Source of the DNA: Candidula unifasciata
Lineage: Eukaryota; Mollusca; Gastropoda; Stylommatophora; Geomitridae
Assembly (NCBI GenBank): GCA_905116865.2
Contig: CAJHNH020008543.1
Span: 1,428,045 to 1,492,044 of the forward strand
Reading direction: 5' to 3'
DNA length: 64,000 nucleotides
This document shows, in pieces, positions 31,116-42,159 of the stretch. A model generated the notes under the pieces. It was not told where the DNA came from. It made no database searches and saw only the letters and a list, made by a program, of their open reading frames with translations. Numbering within the stretch: the first letter of the stretch is position 1; each line of letters starts with the position of its first letter. The position numbers and the translations under genes are program-made.

Positions 31116-32240
31116 ATGTTGCCAGGTTACCAACATGCCAGAAATGGGAAATGGCAATTTTATGTCAAGAATGGACTGTTGATGCGTTACTTCGAGGCTC
31201 CACTCCATATTTACAAACAACTAGTGGTACCTAAAGCACATAGGGTCGAGGTTCTAAAGACTGCACATGATATTCCTTTTGCAGGGCACTTAGGTGCTGG
31301 TAAGACACAGAGAAGGATTCTTTCTCAATTTTACTGGCCAGGTTTCTCTAAAGACATCAAGACATATTGCAGGTCATGTCAGCAGTGTCAACGCATGGCA
31401 AGAAAGGATGCATCACAAAATGCTCCAATCCAAAAGACAGACTTACCATTTCGTCCATTCGAGAAAGTAGCTATCGACATTGTTGGACCACTTTCTATTA
31501 TGTCAAAAAGAGGATATCGCTACATATTAACCTTTATTGATCTTGCTTCTCGTTGGCCCGAGGCGGTGCCTCCGATGAAATTTATCACCACAGAGGCAGT
31601 AGCTGAAGCTCTTATATCTATATTTTCTAGACTAGGATTTCCTGATACCATTTTATCAGACCATGGATCTCAGTTCATCTCAGAGACCATGCAGTCTTTT
31701 GACAAACTTCTGTCGATCGCACACGTATTTTCAGCTCGGTATAATCCGAAGTCAAATGGTGTGGTAGAAAATTTTAACGGGCGCTTAAAAGCCATGCTAG
31801 CAAAAGTTACAGCTGAATTTCCAGATGACTGGGATAGGTATCTACCTGCTGTACTTTTTGCATACAGGGAGGTTCCGCAAGCCAGTACTGGATTTTCACC
31901 TTTTGAGCTTGTTTACGGTGCCAATCCAAGAGGCCCTTTGTCTATTTTAAAAGATCAGTGGTCAGACCGAGACAGGGAGGGTTCTCTTGAAACATACTCT
32001 GAGTTTGTGACAGAGTTGCGTCACAAAATTATGTCTGGTTGTGAAATTGCTAGAAAAAGCCTGGATGTTGCAGGAAGTCGACACCGTGAATATGCTAACA
32101 AGGGACGTCGACTGATTTCATTGAAACCTTCTGAGCAGGTTCTTCTTCTTCTACCAGACACGTCAAATCGACTGTTGACATGCTGGCAGGGTCCATTCGA
32201 GGTAGTGAAAAAAAGATTCATCTGTAGACTATCTGGTTGA
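31116..32240 (+). CDS. Gypsy integrase
   Basis: This is part of the polyprotein, not separately initiated. An H2C2 zinc-binding domain (HDIPFAGH about residues 51-58, CRSCQQC about 85-91) precedes the DDE core: Asp121 (AIDIVGP), Asp182 (ILSDHGSQF) and Glu218 (GVVENFNG), with the usual spacing. The C-terminal part ends GPFEVVKKR, where a seven-A run (32208-32214) moves the frame; the natural continuation (DYLVDVRGHRKVYHI) lies in the next frame. The enzyme inserts the DNA copy. Its position before RT is the unusual feature. Confidence 0.93.
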   Translation: MLPGYQHARNGKWQFYVKNGLLMRYFEAPLHIYKQLVVPKAHRVEVLKTAHDIPFAGHLGAGKTQRRILSQFYWPGFSKDIKTYCRSCQQCQRMARKDASQNAPIQKTDLPFRPFEKVAIDIVGPLSIMSKRGYRYILTFIDLASRWPEAVPPMKFITTEAVAEALISIFSRLGFPDTILSDHGSQFISETMQSFDKLLSIAHVFSARYNPKSNGVVENFNGRLKAMLAKVTAEFPDDWDRYLPAVLFAYREVPQASTGFSPFELVYGANPRGPLSILKDQWSDRDREGSLETYSEFVTELRHKIMSGCEIARKSLDVAGSRHREYANKGRRLISLKPSEQVLLLLPDTSNRLLTCWQGPFEVVKKRFICRLSG

Positions 32241-32241
32241 T

Positions 32242-33876
32242 GTGAGAGGACATAGAAAAGTATACCACATTAATATGCTCAAGCTTTTTAAACCACGTCC
32301 AGCAGAACTAGAGACAGTTATTGATACTGCTAATAGGGAGATTGAGAACACAGATAGGCTTAATTCAGACGCTAATTTCTGTTACGTTGTTGACGAAACT
32401 CCATGTAATGCTGAGGAAAGTACCTCATTGCATATTGTGTTGCCTGCATTAGAGCCAAAGGAGTCTTGGAAAGATGTAGAAATTTCACCATCTATTTCCC
32501 AAGAATACCAACATAAATTCCAACAACTCTTACAGAAATTTCCAACTACGTTTACTGACATTCCGGGTAGAACAACGCAAGCTGTACACACCATTAAGTT
32601 AGTAGATGATTGTCCAATCAAGTTGCGACCATATAATCTACCGCTACACTATCAGGAAGCGGTTGAGAAGGAAATTGACGAGATGTTGCGTTTAGGGATT
32701 ATAGAACCATCATCATCACCATATTCTTTTCCCATGGTGATTGTTAAGAAGAAGGATGGAAACATACGCATCTGTATTGACTACAGAAAATTAAACCGTG
32801 TTACTGTTTTAGATGCAGAAAATATGCCAAATATAGAGGATTTGTTTCACAGGTTAGCAGGAGCTAAATATTTCACAAGGTTAGATTTATCAAAAGGATA
32901 TTGGCAAATCCCACTTGCTGAGGAGGCTAGACAATATACTGCCTTCCAGACACCTCGAGGCTTGTTTCAATTTAGATATTTGAGTTTTGGGCTAACCAAT
33001 GCTCCAGCTACATTCACACGCTTGGTTAGGAAGTTAGCTCAAGGTCGTTCAGACGTTATCTACTATTTAGATGATCTATTACTATTTCATAATGATCTGG
33101 ATACACACATTCAGGGTTTGAAATCTCTTCTTGGTAAAATTAAAAGTTTTGGCTTAACCATCCGACCTTCTAAGGTCCAGATAGCATTTCATGAGCTAAC
33201 ATTTTTGGGTCATGTTATTGGAAATGGTCTCCTTAAACCAGAAGACAATAATGTGGGCAAAATTCTAAAAATCCCTACCCCAAAAACCAAAAAGCATGTT
33301 AGAGCTCTACTGGGTCTATGTAACTTCTACGCTAAATTTATTCCCCATTATTCCTCTATAACATCTGTGTTGTCTGAGTTGACAAGAAAGACGATGCCTC
33401 GAGAGGTGTTTTGGGATGAATCCTGCGCACAAGCACTCAGCCAGATACAAAGAACATTTAACAATAAACCATTTCTGAGATTGCCTAATCTATCACTTGA
33501 TTTTTATGTTTCCTCAGATGCTTCAAATGTCGCACTGGGAGCAGTAATTTCCCAAATGTACGATGGGACTTTACATCCTTGCCTCTATGCAAGTCGCAAA
33601 TTGTCCGACACTGAAACACGCTATAGTGTCGGAGAGAGAGAAGCACTGGGAATTTACTGGTCCATCGCTAAATTCTCCAGGTACCTAATAGGGAGAACGT
33701 TTTATGTAATTACAGACCACAAGTCACTTGCTGTTTTGAACACAGGGTCTGTAACAAATGCCCGTATTCTTCGTTGGACATTGTTTCTTCAGACTTTTAA
33801 CTATACCATCATCTACCGGAGTGGTAAGGAGAACGTACTTGCTGACTATTTGTCCAGATTTCCTTGTACGTCATGA
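32242..33876 (+). CDS. Gypsy reverse transcriptase and RNase H
   Basis: 544 codons. Residues ~1-20 are the end of the integrase tail (VRGHRKVYHINMLKLF). RT spans ~130-335: IRICIDYRKLN, motif A RLDLSKGYWQIP, FGLTNAPATF and the catalytic YYLDDLLLF. RNase H follows with Asp in VSSDASNVALG, Glu in GEREALGIYW and Asp in VITDHKSL, then RSGKENVLADYLSRF, the classic Gypsy end. All catalytic residues are present. The stop at 33874-33876 ends pol, and no envelope gene follows. Confidence 0.95.
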   Translation: MRGHRKVYHINMLKLFKPRPAELETVIDTANREIENTDRLNSDANFCYVVDETPCNAEESTSLHIVLPALEPKESWKDVEISPSISQEYQHKFQQLLQKFPTTFTDIPGRTTQAVHTIKLVDDCPIKLRPYNLPLHYQEAVEKEIDEMLRLGIIEPSSSPYSFPMVIVKKKDGNIRICIDYRKLNRVTVLDAENMPNIEDLFHRLAGAKYFTRLDLSKGYWQIPLAEEARQYTAFQTPRGLFQFRYLSFGLTNAPATFTRLVRKLAQGRSDVIYYLDDLLLFHNDLDTHIQGLKSLLGKIKSFGLTIRPSKVQIAFHELTFLGHVIGNGLLKPEDNNVGKILKIPTPKTKKHVRALLGLCNFYAKFIPHYSSITSVLSELTRKTMPREVFWDESCAQALSQIQRTFNNKPFLRLPNLSLDFYVSSDASNVALGAVISQMYDGTLHPCLYASRKLSDTETRYSVGEREALGIYWSIAKFSRYLIGRTFYVITDHKSLAVLNTGSVTNARILRWTLFLQTFNYTIIYRSGKENVLADYLSRFPCTS

Positions 33877-34149
33877 GACAATCAGTTCCTTTTCACATTG
33901 GAATTTTTATACCTCACTACACTACAATGGATGCTTATATATTGTTATCAACATACTTTATCCAGATATGTATATTTCAAGGACATACCTATGAGAAGTG
34001 TTTAGTTAGTTAATTTCTCAAGTGTTTTGGACAGATGATTCCATTTATTGGGATTGACAGTAATTATGATTAAGGATTTAGCTTATGGGTTATTAGTGAA
34101 CCAGTTATGATATTATATTGTATTTCTTGTTGTTATTTCATGTCTTATA

Positions 34150-34231
34150 TACAAAAGTTATCATCATTTTATTTACATGCATTCTTTTTATAACAAAAGT
34201 TATCATCATTTCGTTTACATGCATTCTCACT
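34150..34231 (+). repeat. Short tandem duplication before the 3' LTR
   Basis: ACAAAAGTTATCATCATTT followed by TTACATGCATTCT occurs twice, about 45 bp apart, in the untranslated part between RNase H and the 3' LTR. Confidence 0.8.
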
Positions 34232-34331
34232 TAACTGCATGTTGATTTCACTAGGTATATTCGAATATAAGTTGTCTAGATGACTACAACAGAGTTAAAA
34301 TTGTGCAACTGAAAACGTAGATTTTCAGTTT

Positions 34332-34350
34332 GTGAGAGGAGGGGATAAGC
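34332..34350 (+). other. Polypurine tract
   Basis: GTGAGAGGAGGGGATAAGC directly precedes the 3' LTR. It is the expected plus-strand primer. Confidence 0.85.
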
Positions 34351-34989
34351 TGTTGTAATCTTATAGTCCAAAGAGTTAAAGTTTCTTCTAGTTTCTTCTA
34401 GTGGTCACAGCGCAGGTGAAAGGTTCACACAGCGGCCACCGGTCGGGTCTGTTACCTGGGATACCAGCTAATTGAATGCTGGGCGATTAACACAAAGGCT
34501 CCTGCAGAACACAAAGGATTCGGCAGTCAAGATATTTTCCTTGTCCAAATAGGACGTTCCTTCTTTGTGAGGTTTTATTTAACCGTACTTACACGGGAGA
34601 CAGTTTAATGTCTATTTATTTATTATAATGGCAGGAGTCCATTGAGAAAAGAGTGTAATTCTTTTATATTCTCAGAGTAGATAATAAAGAGTTATTATCG
34701 TACGTTTTATTGAATAATCATCATCATCTTGTGACGTGTAACTTTAATCACATTAAAGTTTATGTGGCCTGTCACAAGCGTTATTGTTGGCTTGTAAAGA
34801 TAGCAACTGTATTACATGATGCTGTGTCGGTGCCAAGTGTGCCAGTTATAGAATGCAGGACTTCACTGTAGCACATCCATCAAGGAGATATCCAGCGGAA
34901 TAGTAGAATAGGCACCCTAGGCCTAAATACTTGGTTCTTGAAATTACAGTGTACTACAACAAAGTGTACAACAAATTAAGTGTACAACA
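34351..34989 (+). repeat. 3' LTR
   Basis: It begins TGTTGTAATC and ends TGTACAACA. Against the 5' LTR there are one extra A (TCCAAAGAG), one A to G (TCTAGTTTC) and one A to T (ATCGTACG). Confidence 0.95.
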
Positions 34990-35375
34990 CCATCATTTCA
35001 GCCCATCCAGCATCGTCTCTCTTGGTCTGCCTCTACCCCTCTTTCCACTGATCTTTCCAGTTGTCACGATGTTTTCTAATGCCTCTTTTCTCATTATGTG
35101 GCCAAAGAACAGTGTTTTTCTTCTTCTAATGTTTTATATAGAGATCTACTTTCATTAGCTTCTTTCGAACAATCGTTGTTAGTTACTCTGGCAATCCAAG
35201 GTATTCGTAACATTTGTCTCAGAAACCACATCTTTGTTGCTTCCAAATTCTTCCTAATTTGTTCATTGACATTTCAAGATTCACTGCCGTACAGCAGAAC
35301 AGGTTCTATAAAACATTTTATCACTCTCTTTCTGACATTAAATGAGAGGGACTTAAGCATAAAATTTTTTTCAGC
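34990..35375 (-). pseudogene. LINE RT C-terminal fragment, upstream half split by the Gypsy element
   Basis: The minus strand, with shifts, gives LMSERERVIKCFIEPVL, NEQIRKNLEATKMWFL, LRIPWIARVTNND and GRQTKRDDAGWAEM. It continues at 27278 on the other side of the LTR element; the target CCATC is inside it. Confidence 0.75.
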
Positions 35376-36019
35376 TGAACTTCACAGACCAAAAATTAAT
35401 TAAGTTACTGTAAATTTCACCACTAATGTCTTAGACTAACCACATAATCTGTTTTTTTTTTTTTTAATGCATAACAAATTTTGGGATTTGGCTCAGACAG
35501 TTTAAATATGAATAGGCAGTCATTTACTGTAGTTTAAAATAGATCAAACTATTCTGTTTACATAATGAGGCCATGCCATGCCTATAGTGATAACATTAAC
35601 AAATTTCAGTGTGTGTTGGTCTTTTCTGTAATACATCAAGGTGGAATTTCCTTTTCAGGCTTGTCCTTTGAATATAGCAGTTTGCAGGCTGTAAATGTGG
35701 GCTCTTTTCTGTTGTTTGAATTTTTCAATTTTTCTTTTCTTTTGTACGCTTGTCTTTCTCTTCAGGTTGTACTCTGCTGCTCTGTTTGTCAGCTGTCTCT
35801 GTTTGTCAGCTGTCTCTGCTTTCTGCAATTTAACATCCAGTGCAGCTGTTCCTGTGGTTAAATATATAAACCTTCCCAGTTCTAATCTGTACATTTAAAG
35901 CCATCTTCTTACACTAATTCTGATTGTACCTGTCAACTTGAATGCAGGTACCCTTTGATATACATGTACATTTATTTAACTTCTGATGTAGATATACGAT
36001 ATATATATATATATATATA
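35376..36019. other. Unassigned stretch
   Basis: A T run lies at about 35451-35465, a direct repeat (CTGTTTGTCAGCTGTCTCTG, twice) near 35780-35818, and a (TA)n at 35999-36020. No gene. Confidence 0.5.
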
Positions 36020-36020
36020 T

Positions 36021-36706
<686 letters not shown>

Positions 36707-36994
36707 TTCCATTATTTTCACAATTGTTTAAGTAAGATGTCTGTTTTAACGGGTACTCTATAGAGAAAAAGAAAGAAGAAAGAAAAAGGCGGTGAGGAGT
36801 GTGTGGAGGAGGGAAGTGTCACTGAAGTATTTGTTTTTTCCCCCTTATGTTTTAAATATCCACTCAGTCTACCGTGTGAAACAAATTTCTTCTACTAAGT
36901 TAGTGTTGGACATTGTAACTTCTAAGCCACTTCACCCATTTATATGTTATCTCCATGAAGTTATTGATGACATATTTACTATGGTCTGTTTCAG

Positions 36995-38802
36995 GCTTCA
37001 GGCTTGTGAAACAGGAATTACCATCTGTATTATGTGAGGACAAGACTCACGGATTCAGTAAAATGGTTAATATGGCAAGCTGTAGCATCTTTCCATACAA
37101 GGCAGAAAAAAGCATCGCAGATCCAACATTGATTGACAGCGATTATGAGGTTTTGTTTAACCTGGAAAATTGTAGTCGTATGTCAGAGAATGTGTCTTCA
37201 GTGACTGAAATCAGTAAGAGCCCTTCATTGACTAATAACGATTTTCATTTTGATAACCTGGAAACAGCCGTGAAACATACACAAATCTCTACATCGTCTC
37301 TTCATTTTATTGTTGACTCTGCCAGTAGAACTCATCCAAAAAGACAAACAGCATACACATTAGGTGGTTGTGATGCCAGTATCAGTGAAGAGAAGGCATC
37401 ACAAAAAGTGGACAGACCTTACAAACAGCAGTTTTCTGATTATGCTTTTACAGAAGCTGATCATCAAAAGCAGCATACAAGAGCACAAAATACAGAAAAG
37501 CTTCCCAACTGTGACAATTGTGTTACTTCCTTGACTCGAAATGTCAATTTATATGACCACAAGAGAACACTTACAGCAGAAACACCTTACAATTGTGATA
37601 TGTATGGTATTTCTTTTACAGAAGCACCACAAACATCACATTTATCTATGTATGACATGTATCTGAAGGAACAGAAGAGATCACACAAAGCAGACAAGCC
37701 TTACAAATGTGATGTTTGTGGTGTTTCTTTTGCTAAAGCATACAATCTGAAGTGTCACCAGTTAAGACACACAGGAGAGAAACCTTACAAATGTGATAAA
37801 TGTGGTGCTTCTTTTACTCGAGCTGGTAGTCTGAAATGTCACAAGCGGTTACATACCGGAGAGAAACCTTACAAATGTGATGATTGTGGTGGTGCTTTTA
37901 CTACAGCTGGTGATTTGAAATGTCACAAGAGAACACACACAGGAGAGAAACCATACAAATGTGATGTTTGTTCTGCTTCTTTTACTACAACTGGTCAGTT
38001 GAAATATCACAAAAGAACACATACAGGAGAGAAACCTTACAAATGTAATGTTTGTGGTGCATCAGTTACTACATCTAGACAGTTAAAATTTCACAAGATG
38101 TCACATACAGGAGAGAAATCTTGTGTATGCAATGTTTATAGTGCTTTGTTTACTACAACTGGTGATCTGAAATGTCACTGTAGATCACACACAGGAGAGA
38201 AAGCCTACAAATGTAATATTTGTGGTGCTTCTTTTCTTAAAGTATACAGTCTAAAGCGCCACAAGTTATGGCACACAGGAGAGAAACCTTACAAATGTGA
38301 TGTCTGTGGTGCTTCTTTTACATCAACTTGCATTTTGAAATGTCACAAGAGAATACACACAGGAGAGAAACCCTACAAATGTGATGTGTGTAGTGCTTGT
38401 TTTACTAAAAATTCTGGATTGAAATGTCACAAGAGAATACATACAGGAGAGAAACCCTACAAATGTGGTATTTGTAGTGCTTCTTTTAATACAAGTTGTT
38501 ATTTGAAATGTCACATTAGAATACATACAGGAGAGAAACCTTATGCATGTGGTATTTGTGGTGCTTCTTTTACTACCGCTAGTCAGTTTAAATGTCACAA
38601 GAGAATACATTCAGGAGAGAAACCTTACAAATGTAATGTTTGTGGTGCTTCTTTCACTACAAATGGTGTTTTGAAATGTCACAAGAGAACACACACAGGA
38701 GAGAAGCCTTACAAATGTGATGTTTATGTTGCTTCTTTTACTGAAGCTAGGTATAAAAAGGAACATGAAAACACACACATGAGAAAATCCTTATTAATGT
38801 GA
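36995..38802 (+). CDS. C2H2 zinc-finger protein A, terminal exon
   Basis: The acceptor GGTCTGTTTCAG ends at 36994 and the exon starts in phase 1 (GC TTC AGG). About 600 residues follow to TGA at 38802. The first ~220 residues are acidic and polar, start FRLVKQEL (a SUMO-type VKQE) and hold three decayed fingers. Then come 13 tandem C2H2 units of 28 residues joined by TGEKPYKC linkers: 11 have all Zn ligands, and units 6 and 13 have Tyr for the second Cys (CNVY, CDVY). The consensus is CDVCGASFTTxGxLKCHKRTH. Such arrays bind DNA in the nucleus; a target cannot be read off. The intron to 26813 contains the Gypsy element. Confidence 0.9.
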
Positions 38803-39312
38803 AAATGTGCTGGAATTTGGCATCTGTGTTCAACAGAGAACACATACAGGAGAGAAGCATTACGTATGAGATGTTTGAGGTATTTCATTTGCATAATCTG
38901 GCCATCTGAAGCATCACAAGAGAATACACACAGGTGATAAATTTGATAAATGTTATTTTATAATGCTTCCTTTACTTGTGATAGCTCTTGGATACAACAG
39001 CACTAAACACATATAAGTGAAGCCTTATAAATGTGAAGTTTGTGATGCTTCTGTTACTAAAAACACACATGTGAAGCAACGTATTCATACATGAGATATA
39101 CCTTGCAAATGTCATTTTAAAAAAAAATCTTTTACTGCACATAGCCAGTTTAAGCAACTATGAGAACACACACAGGTGAGAAACCTTACACATGTGAAGT
39201 CTATGGTGTATATTTTGCTCAAAACTGACATCTGATGCAACATGAAAAATATATGTCAAAGAAACCTCACACATGTGATGTTTGCGGTATTGCTTTTTCT
39301 CACTTTGGCCAT
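38803..39312 (+). pseudogene. Decayed zinc-finger repeats downstream of gene A
   Basis: After the stop, about six more 84-bp finger units are visible with stops and frameshifts: AACACATACAGGAGAGAAGC, AGAATACACACAGGTGA, CACACACAGGTGAGAAACC, and GAAACCTCACACATGTGATG. The array was once longer. Confidence 0.85.
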
Positions 39313-39317
39313 TCCCC

Positions 39318-39555
39318 TAAGTGCTCCATCCCCATCTACAGCAGCCAGTGCAGAGTTCCAACTCCATTATCACCAGTAGCAGTCTGACTGTATCTCCATC
39401 TTGCCTTGATTCTGGGTCTTGAGCGTCGGCCAGATCCCTCTGGTCTTACCAGGTTGCACCAGTGTATTCAGACCATGATGATTTGTTTTCACCTCCAGAC
39501 TGTTCACTCAGTCCTAAAGAACCTTGATAGCATCTAGCTTGTCATGTGTCAGTTT
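39318..39555 (-). pseudogene. I-type LINE RNase H tail fragment
   Basis: The minus strand resembles 16925-17291: THDKLDAIKVL, KTRGIWPTLKTQNQGKMEI, and a WNSALAAVDGDGALRG end, with stops. It abuts the decayed zinc fingers. Confidence 0.65.
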
Positions 39556-39659
39556 ACCACATCACATGACACCAACAAAAACTGGGTCAGTCTTCCAAAA
39601 AACAAATGTAAATTGATTTTAGAAATCATTTGCAAACATGAATTCTGGACGTGTTACAA

Positions 39660-39830
39660 GGAATAAACCTCAAAACTTGGTTAGCGCTTGAAAACTTGAG
39701 GAAAACAAGGGGAAGACACAGAGGTAAATGTTCAGATGGCTTGGCCACATGACACAAGCAGGAGAAGGACACAGACCTGATTGTGTGAGAAGGCAAACCA
39801 TAACTGCCTATGTGTGTCATCATGGCACAT
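39660..39830 (+). pseudogene. LINE tail fragment
   Basis: MFRWLGHMTQAGEGHRPDCV matches the WLGHVxRM consensus of LINE C-termini. It is short and decayed. Confidence 0.45.
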
Positions 39831-40029
39831 GAAGATGAAGTTGCCAAATAACAGTTTTTAAGTTATGTCTTAGACTTAGATTGGCTAACTGAAGTACAAC
39901 ATGACTCTCTGTAGTCTACTTCTCTAGTGCTATGGCCATCTTGTATATTTTTGGCTTTAACCTGCACCTTTTGGGGGACAAATTATATGGTGATGTCAAC
40001 AAATTCACTCCTGAATTTCTTACATTTAG

Positions 40030-40380
40030 GTGTAATGAGGAAAGATCTACTTAAGAATGCTGATTTCAGAAGCAGAGTTGGCACAGAACCAATATTCAAC
40101 TTTATAGATAGACAACAAATCAAATGGTTTGATCATGTAACAAGGTTGACATCAGACAGGGAACCACAGAGAGCAATGCTATACAGATACAAAGGTAACA
40201 GACCCAGAGGTCGACCCCGCAGAATATGGACCGCAGAAATATCAGAGACACTGAAAAGTACTATATACAAAGCAAACAGAAGGGCCCATTCCAGAGATCT
40301 CTTCCTGCCCTGATGCTGCGAGGCGGCACTCCAGGAGTATAGAAAAGAAGAAGAAAAAGAAGACACGATTACTGGTGAAG
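40030..40380 (+). pseudogene. LINE C-terminal tail fragment
   Basis: The frame shows DFRSRVGTEPIFNFID, QIKWFDHVTRLTSDREPQRA and NRPRGRPRRIW, then AHSRDLFLP and a stop, followed by an A/G-rich (GAAGAAG) tail. The nearest relative is at 60480-61115. Confidence 0.75.
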
Positions 40381-40466
40381 CTGTGAGGAGAAGAAGAAAC
40401 AGACAGTTGCATATTTTTTTCTGTCTATAATTATTACCATACCTCATATATTGCTTTTGTACAATC

Positions 40467-40472
<6 letters not shown>

Positions 40473-40545
<73 letters not shown>

Positions 40546-40567
40546 TATATATATATATATATATATA
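40473..40567. repeat. (TA)n microsatellite
   Basis: About 95 bp of TA with one interruption (TATAGATAT). Confidence 0.98.
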
Positions 40568-40788
40568 TTTCAAAATGTATCATCGACACAGAATGACAAG
40601 TCATTGCAGCCCGTTAGGCAATGGAAAGCAAACTGTTCCTCCCCGCATTACTTAACAGTAAAATAATTATGATACATAGTTATAAATTATATATTTTGGT
40701 AAAAATCACCCCATCTCTGAAAAGTTAAAACTAACATGGTAATTAACTGAGGTGCTCTTACACTCTACAGAGTCACCAATGTATAGAA

Positions 40789-40985
40789 GCATAAAATTCA
40801 CAAAAGGATGGCAGGTTCACAGCATATTTCCAGCAAAAAAATTCACACAAGGGTGGCAGGTTCACAGCATATTTCCCAGCATAAAATTCACAAAAAGGTG
40901 GCAAGTTCACAGCATATTTTCCAGCATAAAGTTCGCAAAAGGGTGGCAGGTTCACAGCATTTTTTTCCCAGCATAAAATTCACAC
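40789..40985 (+). repeat. ~44-bp minisatellite
   Basis: Four to five copies of GCATAAAATTCACAAAAGG + TGGCAGGTTCACAGCATATTTCC, with small length changes. It creates repeat frames on both strands. Confidence 0.95.
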
Positions 40986-41224
40986 ATCAGAAATATATCC
41001 TCATTTATGTTTTTCTTATCTTCTTTCATTTACCATATCTTAGTAAAGTGTTGGAAGAAGATGAAAGTCTCTTCCGTGTGCTGTTTCCAGTGCACATTAT
41101 TGGTCACTATTGTTCTATTTTTGTGGCACCATTGTCTTTCATTTGCTCTATACTATCATTATACTTTTATATTGATGTCTGTGGTAGTTGATCATAGTTA
41201 ATCATTCTTGTTGGTCAACTTCAA

Positions 41225-41828
41225 ATGTGGAGGATGGATCTCTGAGTTGAAAACCACACGTTCATGATTACCCCAGGGATCACCTTTATTGCCAGTCCTC
41301 TTCAATATTTTCACTAATTATGTGACAAAATATCAGATCACAGGTGAAGGAAGAACACCGTTGTACACTGATGATATACTAGTGTACCGCCAAGGCAAAA
41401 ACAGGGGCAGAATTGTAGAAAAACTCCTGAAGGAACTGGGATGCACAGCAGATTGGTGTCAAACTTCTGAAGCAAAGACTAACCCTGAAAAAGCGACTGC
41501 AACTTGGTTTTTTTAACAACCACATAGCACACACAATAATGCCCTCTGCATATGAATGGTAAAGAGACAGCAAGGACTGAACTTTAAAAATACCTGGGAG
41601 CAAGTTTTGATCGGAGAATTAGCTGCAGATTCCAAGTTGTTACTATGATCAATAAGGGCAGAAAGGGTTTGGCTGCAATGAGAGTTATGGCGGCCACGTG
41701 TGGTCAGCAAAGGTTGCTAGCCATCCTCTACCAGGGTTTGATTCTCTCTGTCATAGAATATGCACTGGCAATCCTCACCATCAGCAAGACACCAATCGGC
41801 AGACTGGAAAAGGTATCAAATAAAGCAA
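41225..41828 (+). pseudogene. I-type LINE reverse transcriptase fragment
   Basis: RT motif B LPQGSPLLPVLFNIFTN, motif C LYTDDILVYRQG (Thr for Ala), FKYLGASFDRRISCRF (after a frame change near 41516) and ILYQGLILSVIEYALAILTI lead up to LEKVSNKAM, where an unrelated sequence intervenes. It is close to 10440-11235. Confidence 0.8.
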
Positions 41829-41905
41829 TGTTTCCCAAACTGTGCGCCACGGCACCCCGGGCAACCACAACCTTTTCACAGGGGCGCCTCGAAATATTGT
41901 AAAAG
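41829..41905 (+). mobile_element. Possible hAT-like terminal fragment in the LINE
   Basis: CAATGTTTCCCAAACTGTGC followed by GCCACGGCACCCCGGGC resembles a common hAT terminus. It interrupts the LINE frame after NKAM. The other end and target duplication were not found, so this is tentative. Confidence 0.35.
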
Positions 41906-42159
41906 CTTCATAATTAATAAAACCAAAACATGAATAGTCATATTTTTACTTAGGTTAGGGCGCCGTGGAAAATGTTTAATTAAAAAAAAGTGCCAGGACA
42001 AAGAAAAGTTTGCACGATGAACTAAATACCCGTAAAGGCAACAGATTTAAACGAGGCCAGTCTTGGTTGGGCCGTGCAAAGACTACTTCAACAGGTGATT
42101 TCCCTTTAAAGACATAAACCCTGGAGGGGAATAGATACCCATAGCACATGAACACAAGC

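Larger units (their letters stand above)
27279..34989 (+). mobile_element. Ty3/Gypsy LTR retrotransposon, Gmr1-like gene order
   Basis: 7.7 kb with 638/639-bp LTRs that differ at three positions (two substitutions and one A), perfect CCATC duplications, a polypurine tract, and gag, protease, integrase, RT and RNase H. The order protease-integrase-RT-RNase H is that of Ty1/Copia, but RT is Gypsy-type. Among Gypsy elements this order is known for the Gmr1 group. No envelope frame follows. The coding region has three frame offsets, each at a homopolymer. It lies in a zinc-finger gene intron, inside an older LINE. Confidence 0.95.

Noticed and set aside
33877..34331. Envelope gene in the Gypsy element
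   Set aside because: No open frame of useful length between RNase H and the 3' LTR.
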